From the NCBI RefSeq assembly GCF_949628215.1, contig NC_134279.1:67377766-67441765 (forward strand): 64,000 nt of DNA, written 5' to 3'. The position numbers and the translations under genes were made by a program. The notes under the pieces were generated by a model. That model was not told the DNA's origin. It saw only the letters and a list, made by a program, of their open reading frames with translations, and ran no database searches. Position 1 is the first letter of the stretch, and each line of letters begins with the position of its first letter. Source of the DNA: Phalacrocorax aristotelis. Taxonomy: Eukaryota > Chordata > Aves > Suliformes > Phalacrocoracidae. Of this stretch, positions 19,108 to 32,400 are shown piece by piece.

Positions 19108-21454
19108 TATCGGGTATGCTTTCTTCAAATTTCAAGTGGTGCTACTTGTATAAAGTCATGGTATTTGATGCTTGTTTCTTAAGGGATTGCTGGTAGAATG
19201 AGTAAGAGAAGTTACAGGTCTGAGTCATTACTTTCCCACTGTGAACATGTTTTCATTAATATTAATATTTTCAATGTTATTACATTTATATTATAAAGAT
19301 AAGTTTCAGCCAGCAGGGGAAAAAAGATTGGAGAAATAAGAGTAACGTAAGATTACATTTCTAAACATAGCAGATTGGGAGTGTCCATCTGTCATGTATC
19401 TGTGGAGTTCAGTTTTATTAGGATTTGTTAGCGGTAATATAATGTTTGGGTTCAGTAAATACTCTGAAAGGTAACTCATATCTGTGCACTTGGGCACTTG
19501 CATAAATCTCATCAAACCAGAATGCAGGACCTAATAGCCTGTTTTCAGAGATTACAACACATTTATATTCAGATCATTTTTCAACAATGATCCCCTTTGT
19601 TCCCAAGTGAGCTTCGCAGCAGGGATATAACTGGAAAAACTTTGTACCACAGGAATTAGTAGCTCTCTGTATTTGCCTTTGAACAGTTTCTGCAAGGTGT
19701 TGTGGCACTTAAGTACTTCTGCTTTACTCACGGATTTGTAATTCATGCTTCATGATTCCAGATCGTGACTGTCCCATTACTAACTTTGTGCCTTGTACCA
19801 AAAAACCTTGAAAGAATTTTCTGTCCCTGAACCTCTTGAAACATAAGGACAGGAACAGCAAGTAATGAACATGGGATCAGTGCAGGTTGTATTTACAAGG
19901 CAGAAATATATCTTGAATGCTGAGAAAATGCAAGCTCAAGCAAGTATGTATTTTTGTCAGCCATAAACCTAATGTGGTTAATCTTCATTTGTAACTTCAA
20001 TTACCCTTGCCAGGCTCTTGTGCTGTGAGTAAAAAATGCAGTAGTACACCTATTCACTTATTTCTGTCATAGAAATTATTATAATTGTTTGATTTGCAGA
20101 CGTGCAAAATGCATCAAAGTGATATTTGGGAACTGTTTGGAAATGTTAAGGGGAGGTTGAGGGTTTTTTTGAGGTGTGTTTCTTAAATATTTTAAAACTC
20201 CTTTTTTGTGTGATGACAGGTCCACCCTGCAGAGTAAGTATTTTGCAGTAGTATCCACTACATCAGGAATGACCTCAAAAATGCGGCAATGCCTTGTATT
20301 GAAAGAAGTGTGGGAGAATCAGTCACCCACCGTACTGAGAGCAGGAGAAAAGAGGAGGTTTCATCAGTTCACCAAAAGAAAATAGTCTCCTCTGTGCCCT
20401 CTTTATGTATATGCAGTGAGCACAGAAGGCAGCAACGTTGTCTTGACACTTTGTAGAACTCTTGATGATACAGTCTAAAATACGGGGCCATCACTGATTC
20501 TGCTTAGTAGAAGACAAATGTCACGCGTCCTTGCTAGTGTGCTATTTCCCAGGGAACTCATATCTTGTTTTGGTGGAGCAGAGCTCTGCTGCACAGGGCT
20601 CTCCGCTTGGCACTGCGTTGTCTGGAATGACCGCCTGAAGCTTCACTGTTGAAGTGGAAACTAGAAATCAAATAGTCTTGCACCAAAGGCCCCTCTTTGA
20701 TGAAATGCTTTTTGTAAAATATCCAGGATCCAAAATACATGGTTAAGCACTAAATTCTACAGAAAAGTCAAGATTTTAGTACCAAGGTGATGCATGGCTT
20801 GGATTGCATTTCATTAGGCAGCACTATGCACCCTCAGCAAGTCAGTTAACTATAATGATCTTGCTTTCAAAATGTTTAAAAATTGGTTGTTAATTGAAAT
20901 GCCCCACCTTAGCGTAACAGCGCTGTGATTGTATCAGCTACGTTACCATTTAATTGTGTGTAGCACGAGAAACGTACAGTCATGACATTTTAGTTACCTT
21001 CTTGGTATGAAAGTGCTATTCATTAATGAAAGGATGAATTGAGAAGTGTTTGTGGTGAATTTAATGTGGTCTTCAGGTACCTCGTGAATGAATGAAACCT
21101 GCTGTTTCATTCATTTTAGGTTAACCTGTTAGTCCCCATATATGTGAGTACCTCAGGAAATCCGCTTAAGTGGGGAGAGAATTTGTCTTTATTTTCTTGA
21201 CAGAGGAACAGTAGGCAAAAATGTTTGCCTGGCTTCCTGCAACTGGGGAGACCCCTGATATCCAGGCCTGCTGCTTCTGCTACTAATTCAGTGCAATGTG
21301 AGGTAGTCCACCTGCCTCAACATCCTCATGTTTAGGTTCCCACAGAAGCATCGTGAGTATTGGCTACTTTGACCAGGTAAGCCTCTGAGAAAAGCAAAAT
21401 TAAGCATTTGGAGAACCTGTGTATAAGAGAACATGTACTTAACACACATAGTTA
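19108..21454. other. Intergenic, no gene seen
   Basis: Single-copy-looking AT-rich sequence downstream of FGFBP2. ORFs are under 75 codons and show no family resemblance. No mobile element is recognised. Confidence 0.6.
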
Positions 21455-21890
21455 AGATCCAAGAAAGACTGGAGCAAGTCTGAAGGAGAGCTACCAAGAT
21501 GGTTGGGACTGGAGCACACTCCTGTGAGGAGAGGCCGAGGGAATGGGTCTTGTTCAGCCTGGAGAAGGCTTTAGGAGGGACCTGTTAGCCACATATGAGG
21601 AAGCTATAGAGAATATGGAGCTAGGCTCTTCAGAGACTTGTGTGATAGGAGAAGAAGAGATGATAAGTCACAAATGGATACAGGTGAGGAAAAACATGCA
21701 CTGTAAGGAGGATAAACACAGGAGCAGGTTCCCCACAGTGGCTCTGGAAGCTCCATCTGTGGTGCTTTTCAAGACCACCTGGACAAAGTTTAAGCAACAT
21801 AGTCTGAATTCACTGTGACCCTGCTTTGAGCAGGAGGTTGGACTACAAACCTCCAAAGGTGCCTTCTGGCCTGCGTTGTTATGATTTACA
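21455..21890 (+). mobile_element. CR1 LINE fragment, old
   Basis: Degenerate CR1 3' part on the + strand. Recognisable segments are gagctaccaagatggttggg, ttgttcagcctggagaaggc, tggctctggaagctccatct and aggaggttggactacaaacc, followed by the decayed 3' tail gttatgatt. It is shorter and more diverged than the other CR1 copies, suggesting greater age. Confidence 0.85.
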
Positions 21891-22989
21891 ATGGAAATGC
21901 AGAAGGAAGGTTAAAAGTTTTGGTTATTTAATAATGGACCCCTCTGTTAGCATCTGTGCCTCCTTGAAGTGCAAAAAATGCTCTTAGATCAGCCATTCTA
22001 ACTATGTCAAATCGAAAGAGAGATGATTTTCTTAAGTATGTTCTGATGGCAGACCCCATCATTAAGTCACATGCATCATCTTGGATGACTTCATGTTCAG
22101 TGCCTCTGTCCTTTGGTACATTATTTTATTTAGCCTGGGTTTGACTGCAGCGAAAATCAACACAAAACTCAGGTGTTAAGGAACACCAAATATCAGGTCT
22201 GATTGCCTTAGAATCAAATAATCAGAAACTAAGAAAATTGCCATTTGCAGTGTGTAGGTTATTTCTGTTAAAGTAGACCAAATCCATACCTCTATCATAA
22301 TGTTGCTTAGTCTGCCTGTAAATCACCTCAACTATGCAGTAGTGCACTCTGGTGTTTCCTGAGTGAAGTGTTTTGGTATCTTGTCTGGTCATTGCATGGT
22401 TTGCAGTCTTATGTTTTGCATTCTTGATTTTTTTCAATAGGTGTCGTAGTTGATACGGCATGGGTTGTAGGGACAGAGATCTTCCACAAAAAATCAGAAG
22501 ACAAAAACTTAAATCTCCCCAAAGTTGCCCGTTGCTATTCCTACGTCTTTAGGAGACTTATGGTTGTCAATTTCTTTTTTTCTGTTTCTCTTGCTGTTAC
22601 TTTTCCCAACCTCTGCCGCCTTCTCTGAAGAGGAGTCAGATGCAGCACAGGAGATTTCTTTTGGCTGTCTCTGCTTTTTCCCTTACAAGCAAGAGAATTG
22701 CTCTCATCAGACTTCACAGATCATTTTACAATGACAAGAAGTGTGTGATACATATGCAAAAACAGGAATAAGAAAACAAAGCAGAAGAAATGCAGTCAGT
22801 ATGATGACAAGACATTGATGTTATCTTATGGACATGTCATATCAGACATCCTGAGAGTCTGTTTATTTCACTTTCGCATCATGTATACAAAGTCAACTGC
22901 ATAAACAGTAGGCAGGAGGCCTGGTGCTGAATTTCCAGGGTAGCTCTATTACAATATGTACAGAGCAAGAAAAAAATCAAGGTGATGGC
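21891..22989. other. Intergenic, no gene seen
   Basis: ORFs of 79 codons or fewer on either strand show no family resemblance. No repeat is recognised. Confidence 0.6.
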
Positions 22990-24080
22990 TGATTTGGAGC
23001 GGAAGTTCATGTTCCCCACCTCCCTCTCCTCAGCAGGTTATAAAACTGCAAAGCCAGCTGCTCGCCCTCGGCACCCAACCCATGGTACGCTCCCGCTGCC
23101 TCTGGCCTTACAATGATCGTAGTCAGGAAGGGAAACAGAGGTGTCCTTTTAGCTCTGCTGGCTGCAGACATAAGAAACCTACATTACTCTGTCACTACTG
23201 CTGCCGCCAGTAAAAAGTAATGTGCAAATGGTGAAATTGGTTGCCCCTTTATTTGTCTTACCAGTGTAACGTGGTGTGTGAGGGGGCCCTCCCCACAAAC
23301 GAGACTCTAATAAAATTAGAAATTTGCCTAGGAACAGAAGAGGGCTAGAAGCTTCCCACCGAAGGAAGCGGTGAACAAAATTCAGACTCTGAGAGTGGCC
23401 TCGCTGTCTCCTCTGCCAAAACAGCCCGCCAGGCAGGAGTGCTGCCCACCGTTCTCCCCTCTCGCCCCCCTTCAAGACAGGTACAGGCACAGGCCACGTG
23501 GGTGCTGCCACCAAGGTACTGAGATGATCCCCATGTCTCCTACACTTCCCCATGTCCAGAAATTTAATGTGGCATCCACAGATGTATGTTTGTAGCTGGG
23601 GAAGATTATCTGATGCCTTAATGATCATGTGGGAGACCTGGTCAGTGTGGGAAGGTGACAGGAGGAAGGCGTGGGGTAGGGTTTCCACATAAGTGTGCAG
23701 AAAACATTACCCAGGACTGTCGTGGCTCTTTGGTGCCTCACAAGGCACAAGTGAAGCTGAAGCTCAAGTGTTTGAGCGGCACCTGTGTTTGTGTGGGGAA
23801 AAAGGCCCTGGGGAAGTGTGTGCTGTTGTGTTGCAGGGCCATGTTGCCATGTTGGGGTTGTGTTCTGGCTCTGGGGCCCTGCACGGTGCTGAGGTGGGTG
23901 GTTTGCTGGCAGATGTAGGCATTTAGGCGGTTCTGCAGGGTCCGGCTGGGAGCAGCAGTGCTCAGGGGAGCTGTGGCTAGCAGGACCTGGTTGGGAACTG
24001 GACAAGACCTCCATCTTTCCCCAAGACATGCTTCAAATACTGCTGTCCCCCATGACACATCCCACACCACTTTGTCTCAT
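22990..24080. other. GC-rich pocket, unclassified
   Basis: This kilobase is clearly richer in G+C than its surroundings and holds overlapping ORFs on both strands: 169, 134 and 110 codons on the - strand, 87 and 77 on the + strand. The translations look low-complexity (P/T/Q/H-rich or basic) and I recognise no domain. A TATAAAA lies at 23040-23046 on the + strand, followed at 23082 by a 43-codon ORF with six cysteines. It could be an unannotated promoter/first exon, an old insertion of unknown family, or simply a local compositional shift. Confidence 0.4.
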
Positions 24081-27000
24081 CAGAAAGATGTTCCGAGACC
24101 TGTTGTTAAAACCTGTCCATAGGAATCCACATTGTGACTGCCATGGAGGTAAGCTACGCTGGGTGACAGGAGATATTTTTCACAATATACTAGATGAGAA
24201 GAGATAAGGGCCACTGAGTAGCACCAACAAGGAACACCATCTGTAGCCATCTGCTTCCCCTGCCTTCTCAGGCCTGAAATCTTTTACATAGTTGGAATCA
24301 ATTCAATAGCCTTTGGTTTTGCTTCGTACTGATCGCATGGCGTCTGGACATCTTCTTGGCTCAGGGTGAGTCAACAACTGAAAGAAACACTGTTTTCTTT
24401 CAGCTTAGGGAACGATAAAACTTTTTATGGAACATTACATATTTCACTCCAGCAGCAGCAGCAGTGTCCTTTGGCAGGAACACACTTCATTTGAAGTACA
24501 ATAGATCAATCACAGTGATTTGATGGAATGGGCAAACTTTTTTTCTTCCTCACTATTAATCATTTTTTTTGTGGACGATTGTGTCCTAAGCCTTTCTGAC
24601 TTGGAAAGAACCCAGGATCCAAAATTAAAGATTACCTTAAATCCTTACCACCAGACGAATTATTCTTCTGGGTGTATCATGGCACTTTTTAAACATCTAC
24701 ATATTAGTTGAACTCATATAGCAGAACAGTATATGACTATTCTGCAGCTTCAGCATAATTTACATGAGCAAAGAAAATATACTGTCAAGGACCAGAAAGC
24801 AGTGTAGAAAGCTGCCTGCCTTCAGCTTCTGTGAGAAGAAAGGCACACTGTAAATATCAGAGAGAGGAGGAGATCCGTCTGAAAAGGAAATCCTCAGGAA
24901 ATTAATTTTCCATGTCATCATCATGTTATGTTTTCTCCTGCATTATCTAAAAGTTATTCAAAAACAAAAATAATTGTTGCTATTTAAAGAGACATCACAA
25001 TTTAATTGCTAGTGTGCTTTCTACAACAGCTTTGTGTAAGTACAGCGCTTGTCAGCCTGTAGACCTGGAAAGGAAAACTGAATACAACAGCATACTTAGC
25101 TAGAAGGTAGTTTCTTTGTTGTAGAAATCGTTTAAAATTGTAATTAATTTTATTTCCACATTGCCTTCTATTTGTACATTTCAGGATGTCTACAAAAAAA
25201 GAAACCCAAAGGTAACTTTCTTGCATCTCTGTGACATAGGCAAATATAGTTACCCACCTTTAAAAGGTTATGAAACAGGGACACGTAAGGGGGCCTCCGA
25301 CAGCAGATGTTTCGACAGAAGCTAGTATGTTAAACAATACTAAGTGTGTATTTAAGCAGAAACAAAAATTTAACACGTTTTTGTAACTCTACTAGATGAA
25401 TACACACATGGGAACAAAGTCTATCCCTCACATGCCCCAGCTTTGCATCTTGAACATGCCGAGAGGGCTCTCAAAGAGCGGCAGCCCGTTACACAGGGTT
25501 ACTGTGGCTGTAATCAGTAGGTGATGCATATAGATACAATAATGAAGTTCTGCACTGCAAACTCTATCTCTTTCTCAAGCCTTGCTGCTTACAATTTTAT
25601 CTTGCTTGCCTATCTGTTTGTCTGCATCTCATTAGTTCTTCCAACCATAACTCTGTCATGCTGCAAAGTGCAGATTAATATACATCGTGTGCCTGGTGAG
25701 TACAGACCTGCCTATGTGTGCCAGCACGTAGTTTAATGTAAATCTCCCATCTGAATGTAACAGTGTTTCTCTGTTATGTTGGTACTTAATTAAAATAATT
25801 ACTCTTTGGTTCTTTCTGTTCGTTACCTTAAATATAATGATTCAGAAAAGGGAGAAAGAGCTGATAAGGAGAGGAAGAAAAATAATATTTAAAACCTAGT
25901 CTGTGTCTTTATATTAAAAAAATCTTTCTACAAATAGTAAGCAACTGCTCTGGGGTAGCTGGAGGAACAGAATATATATTGATGAGTTAACAGGAAAGGG
26001 CCCTTGAGCATGCCAAGATTTCACTGATTATTCCAAAGCTAAAATTTACAAGTGTCTACATTGCCAGAAGACAGCAATGAAAAATGTTGGTTTTGCCCTC
26101 TGTAGTCATCCTATTTTATGCCATCCTTAAAAGAAATACTGGTTTTGAAGTGATTTTATGAGATCATTTCATAAATTTTGTTCATCTTCAAAAACCTCTT
26201 TTTGTTCTTTCGGAGCACAAACTGTCCAAATGTTGTTATTTTTCTTCTTGATTTCAACTTAATCCTGGAGTGAAAGAAGCCTGTCTGGTGCACCCTGTCT
26301 CACTCCCTACCGTAGCGGTGGGCAGCCATCGAGCCCTTTTGTGCTGTAGACCATAGTTACATAGTTATGCAGAATGCTTCAGTCAGCAGCTTATCCTACT
26401 TCAGAGCAGCTTTGGGATTTTAGTGGTGCTGAAATAAGGAAGGAATAAGGTTTCTTTGCTGAGCTCAACTACACTTCAAAAAGCTATAAAATACTGCTCC
26501 CAAAAGGAATTGGCTAGCTCTGTTTATTTTTAAGATCCGAGGTCAAAACCTGACCAGAGCTAACGGAAAGAATCCCAAAACCACCCCTACCTATTCTGAG
26601 GCCTGGGTTAAGGAAACGCTTTGTAAAAGCATCAGGAAAGACTGCTTTACCGTGTGCGAGATGCACTCTTGTAGTAATCATCAGTGGATGTGAGTTCAGA
26701 CCATTTAACATTTATTAAACGGGTGGTTTACCAGCCAGGTCTAGCAGCCCCTGAAGTCTCCCTTTTTTCCATATTTTCTTCCATTTCCTATTCAACCTCA
26801 AACCTTCAATTAAAAGTGTTAAATGACAACTTTTTGTAAGTTACAGGCATACGTTGGATACCCTTGTGATGACTGAGAGCTATCTGAACAACCTTTAAGA
26901 ACACTGGCCACTTCCAGTTCAGCTGTGAGAACAGGCAGGGGAGATACAGCCTCTCTTCATACCACCTTTGTTCCTCCTGGAGGGGTGCGAGGGGATGGTG

Positions 27001-28583
27001 AGCGCCAGCGCCTACTCTCCAAAATTCCTGCAGAGTATCGTGTGGTCCTCTTTTTTTATCTTTTCACTTTGCCCCGAGCCTAATGCTTATTAGTAGTTAA
27101 TGAAGTCATTTGGACTGTGTCATGACCAACACGCAGGTAAGATTCACTATCTATTAAATAATTGTTTTAAATATTGCATTAAATAATCTAGGACTCAGTT
27201 TCTGAAGGCTGTGGCCAGGCAGTGTGGGAAGTGGTTACGGGAAGGCTGTTCTTTACTAGATACATCCTTCAGCTCTGTTCCCAACCAGCAGGTTAGTTAA
27301 CCAGGATTTAGGTCCTCTTTACCAACACACAGGATAAAATTGCCAGATTCCCTGATAGCGTGAAGTAGGACGTAGACGTGAGATTCCCTATACAGGCACA
27401 GAGGAATAAATAGAATTAAACATGAGTAAAAAGTTAGTTTGTCTAATTAGTGTCAGAGGAAAAAGGGTAATTTAAACTAGAATTTGAATTGTAATGCTGC
27501 AGCATTAGCAGTAGCATTCTGACGTACAGAATTACTGTGCGGCTTTCCACCTCTTTTCAGAAAATATGTTTCTGGCTGAACAGGGTTGAATACCTCTGAA
27601 AAATGTCCTAAATATTTAGAATACTGCTAGTCCTCTGCAAACCCATTAAAAAAAAGTATTAATACCTAGTGTTTAGGATTATTAATTTCTTGTTTGATAA
27701 TGATTTCCACATGGAGGTGCTGTAGAGTTAGAAATGATCCAAGAGAAAACACTAAGTTTTGAAAGAACATAGAAACATTGTATCATCTCTTGGTTAACTG
27801 AGCAAACCCCAAATCTGTCATTAATGCTGAGGGATATGTGTCCTTTCAGCTTTTGCTAACCATAACAAGTTTCAGTAGAGCTTGGAAAGATGGGTCAAGA
27901 AACCTTTTTTGTTTGTTAATGGCTTCTATTCACTATATACCCAAACATGCTGATCTCAGTAAAATGAAAATGGCAAATAATATTGGTCCATTCCCTTCAT
28001 CCTTTCTCTGTGCCTTCAGAGACTTATGTCAGATGGAGCTACCAGCCCACAGGGTGGCTGTGAATGCAGACCTTTGTTGTCATTCTTTTGACTTACTGAG
28101 CTTTCAGCAGGACTTTTCTGAAGCCCCTTCCAGATATGAGCTCTTGAGCCTTACAGCCCAAGTGCAGTTGAAGGATACTTATACTATGTTTCAAGGATAA
28201 CCCAAAGATTATGGAGGATAAACTTTATGGCTAATCCTGTCAGTGCATAGGTCAGGCTATGGTGGCTGACACGACTTGCGGGGGCATAGCTTGCATTAGC
28301 CCAAGATCACTTTTCCATGTAGCTGAAATAGTTTCTTCAAATGTAGTAATCTAAGTCAGCAAAAGAGTTGTCACAACTGTGACTGTACCTTCTTGCTGTC
28401 CTTGCTGTGTTACCTGTTGTGGTTTAGAGGCATGGAGCCAAGGCGGTATCAGTGTAGTGTGGCCATCAGTATTTTTAGCTAAGGGGAAGTTCTGCACATG
28501 GACTGAACTCTCCGTTGGTTTCTTTCCAACTGGAATCCCCTGAAATAAAAATTTGTGTTAGTTATTTGCAGGATTGAAACCTC
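24081..28583. other. Intergenic, no gene seen
   Basis: 4.5 kb without a supported gene. The longest ORF (27838-28200, + strand, 120 codons) has no family resemblance. A short CAG run lies near 24453. No mobile element is recognised. Confidence 0.6.
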
Positions 28584-29110
28584 TGTGGTAGGTTGACCCC
28601 AGACAGCAATGAAACACCCACCAGCCACTCATTCCCCCACCCCAGTGGGATATAGGAGAGAACTGGAAGAGCAAAAGAGAGAAAAAAATGTGGGTTGAGA
28701 TAAAGACAGCTTAATAAGAGAAAGGAAGAGGAGGAAAAACACCAAGTGATATAAAGATATTCACTCTACACCTCTCACAAGCAGGCTGATGCCAGTCTCC
28801 AAGCAACAGCTAGCTAGAAAGTCTACCCCCAGTTTTATTGCTGTAAGTAACATCATATGGTATGGAATATCCCTTGGGTCCCTTTGGTCAGCTGGGGTCA
28901 GCTGTCCTGCTGTGTCCCCTCCCAGTCTCTTGCCCAACCCCAGCTTACTCGCTGGAGGGGGCACAGAGTGAGAAAAGGAGAAGGCCTTGATGTTGTTTAG
29001 CAATAGCTAAAACATCTGTGTGTTATTAGCACTGTTCTAGTCACCGATTTAAACCACAGTACCATATGGGCTGCTATAAAAAATTAATTCCATCCCAGCC
29101 AGATCCAGCA
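28584..29110 (-). mobile_element. Endogenous retroviral LTR, solo type, older copy
   Basis: About 527 bp, homologous along its length to the LTR at 35576-36156 and in the same orientation. Shared blocks, read on + , include gggagagaa-like ..gagagaactggaagagcaaaag, gtgggttgagataaa, the tatggaatatccct segment and the terminal atcccagc. The family is a bird-wide ERV LTR that I know from avian genomes; I cannot settle its class. The copy is shorter and more diverged than the second one, and no duplicated flank is visible, so it is the older fossil. No retroviral genes adjoin it. Confidence 0.85.
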
Positions 29111-32100
29111 GGGTCTCCTACACCATAAAGTCCCTGGTTTTCCATTCCTGGTTCTTGGTTTCCTTTTCCTGGAACAATTTCTTGGTTCCTGTTCCCATTT
29201 TTCTGCTATATTTAAAAAAGTATACTTGAAATAAATGTTTCTTCTGTAACAAGTGCTAGAAGCATCTTGCTGTGCTTGGAACCAGTGCTAAAACCCACAA
29301 AATTACCAGGCACTGATAAATTCATAACAGTTTATGCAATATACTTTCTTAGTCAGGGTAGATCCATCTATTATTCTTTCTCCACACAAATACATGCACC
29401 CCTTATTTCAACAAATATACAAATAAAACTATTAATATTAGTGAACTATAATGGAAGGTAGAAAACTATTCAATGCTTATTCTATTATATTATATATACA
29501 TTTGTGTATATATGCACACGCATTTTTATTGGTACAGCTTTATTTATTTATGCAATAGCTGTAAGATTTATGGAGAGGATCCTGAGAACAGACAAAGGCC
29601 AGAGCTATCACTGATATCAAAAACAGACTTTTGAAAGTCCATCTATTCTGACTGGGACTGCATTGGAGAAAAACTAGAAAGGAAATCTAAGTTGATTTGA
29701 TTTCTTAAACTAAAAGGTAGAAAAGATAATTGCTCCATCTTCCTTGAAAAAAAAAATGCCGGTGATTATATCAGTTCAGATCAGATGTGGTTTACAGAAG
29801 CCCAGACACAACCTCAAAAAAAGTGGTCAGCTGCCAGGAAAGAATATCTTTCTAACACACCACCTCTTGGCACCTCTGTCTTCCGCTCCATTCATGTTTA
29901 TCCTGTATCACTCTGCAACCTTTCACCACTGAGCTGGTCAATATTTGAAATGTCCCAAACCGCACTATAACCCATAGCTGGTCTTGGTTCCCTTCACCTA
30001 TGCAGGGTCAAATAGTATTTCTGCTGCCTGTAAAGGAACCAATTCAGTGGAAACTGCTGTGTACGCAGCAGAAAAAGACTAGAACAGGTGCCTAAGTCAT
30101 TTCAAATTCCCACTAAGAAAAAAAAAATCTTACCTTTATGAGAAGGTGGATTAGAACTAGAAGAGGGCTGAATCTCATTTCTTACCCTCCTCTGCCTTTA
30201 ATTGCCTTAATGCAAAGGCTTTTTTCAGCTGTTCATCTGAAAAAGCTTATGGGGAATTTTTTACTGCAATACCTTAATGACAGATAAGGCATTCGTGACA
30301 GCTGGAAGAATCTTTTTGGTTGGAGCGTTAAGCTCGGTGCTTATTTTAAATATTGCTGCTCATAAGACAGTCCCTTGTGTTCTAGTGATATGTGTCTGGT
30401 GATTTCATGTAGCATGTCAAATTCTTTCTTCTCGTAGATACGCATGACTTGCCATTGCCCTGAATAGACTCCAGTCTAATGGCAGGCAGTAATTTACAAT
30501 GGCAGCTTTTTATTATTTTACTCATTTTATCTTTCTGTAAGTGAACAATCCTTTGTCTGATTGTGTTTCTGAAGCTGTTCTGGTCAGACAGACAGGCTCT
30601 TGCATTGCTCTGAGCTATAAAAATCTTAGCAGGCTAAATAGTTCAGATGGCAATTAGTCAATAGTTGTTTCCCCTGGCTGCCAAAACAACTTAAGCATGC
30701 CCTGAATATAGTGAATATTTGCTTAAAAATCAAGCACCCAGGCTGCTCAAATAAATTCACAGGACAATGAAACGATTGTGTGTGAAGAGTCTTTAGCTGT
30801 GGTTGAGGTGGAGAAGTGATAACTTCCTTTAGAGCCAAAATTAAATGAAAATATGTAAAATTCAGATTTTGAGGTTAAGTTCTTCCTGATATTGGAAAAA
30901 TCAGTATGAAACACACATTTCAGCGTAGTATCCCTCTATTTTACATTACTTTTTTCCCAAGTTCTTTTTTGCTTTATAAAGTATAGCCCCCATATTCTGT
31001 GAAAGCTAAACTCTAAAGTAAAAGGAAAAAACAGATTATTTTGTATGTCTCTAATCCCATCTCTTCTTTGGTGACCCTGTAGCATTACTGGATGCAAATA
31101 TGCAGGGACCAAAATCTTAGGATCTGCTTAGAAACTGATATATTTTCCACTAACTCTTGCATAGTAACAATCATCTTTATCATGGTATCAGCATTTAACA
31201 TCCTGTATAGAAGAGGGTAATCATGTTTAGTTAGCAACGGCAATTGCTCATACTTCTTTGTCTTTGAATTGTTCCAAAATCAAGGCAAACTTTCCTTAAG
31301 GCTGGTACGACATACTTGCACAATAAAATTAAGGGAGAAGAGGCATCTAAAATTTTCCTATTCTCTTTGAATTTGGAAAGCCTCCTCCTGCCAAGGTGAA
31401 ACGTTGTATCAACCCCACGTGGCATCAAAGTTTTCCCTCTCCTGTGTGCACATGGTCCGCAGAATTTTCCTCTGTATTATGTAATGAAACAAGAGGAATT
31501 TCCTCATCATTTCAGAAACACATTTCTAATGATCATGCTCCATCACTGGCTTGGATCTCCTTGGGTTAATTAAAACCATTTATAATTTTCCAAAAACACC
31601 ACTGTCCTTGCCTACCAAGACAAAGCAATACTCTGCAGGTCTGAAAATAAACTCTGCATGGGAGAGTCTGTTCAATAAGCAGCTAGGTAATAGATGTACA
31701 ACTGCTGACTGCCAGGTATGAGCTGGGAGCCAAGAGGGTTAGGGCTCTGCTGGAAAGAAACTACACCTTGGCAGTAATGAATTTCAGGATATTTTGCCAC
31801 CATAATGCAGCAAGTAAATGAAGAATAACAGCACAGGTAAGAACTACTGAATTTGTAGATGACGAAGGTAATCAGTAATACTAGGGCTACAATAATGGAT
31901 GAAATTATTAAGCTGTTCGTTTCATTCACAGATAACCACTGTATGAAGGAGCAGTGTTTGCTTAATTTACTAGTGTTTCAGGAATTTAGTTCTTAATGGA
32001 AATGCCTGGGCATCTGCAAAGACCCTCAGCACGAACTGGAGTTTGCTATGAAAGAACCTCACTGTTTAGTCTTGTAAGGTGCTCTTCTTTTTATTAGCAT

Positions 32101-32400
32101 ATAATTACTCTACAGGAGTCATACAGTTTCTGTTGTTCTGTGATTAATTTAAAGTTAAAACCTGTTTGATTTAGCTAGTTTTTGTTTCTTTCTTATTGGG
32201 GTTTAATGGTATTGCTTTTCATGAGGACGCTGTTCTGCCAGATTCACTTGTCAGTTTTAGCCAGTTTGTGAAATAATTGGGTACTGTTAAAGTCTCAATG
32301 AAGAGAGAATCTGGGGCCTTTTTTCATACTTATTTAACTAGTATGAATTTAACTCCGAGTTAGAAATAACTGAAAATTATAGTTAACTGATGAGTTTTCT
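29111..32400. other. Intergenic, no gene seen
   Basis: 3.3 kb of AT-rich sequence with short ORFs (85 codons or fewer) and a TA/TG-rich low-complexity stretch at about 29478-29525. No mobile element is recognised. Confidence 0.6.
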
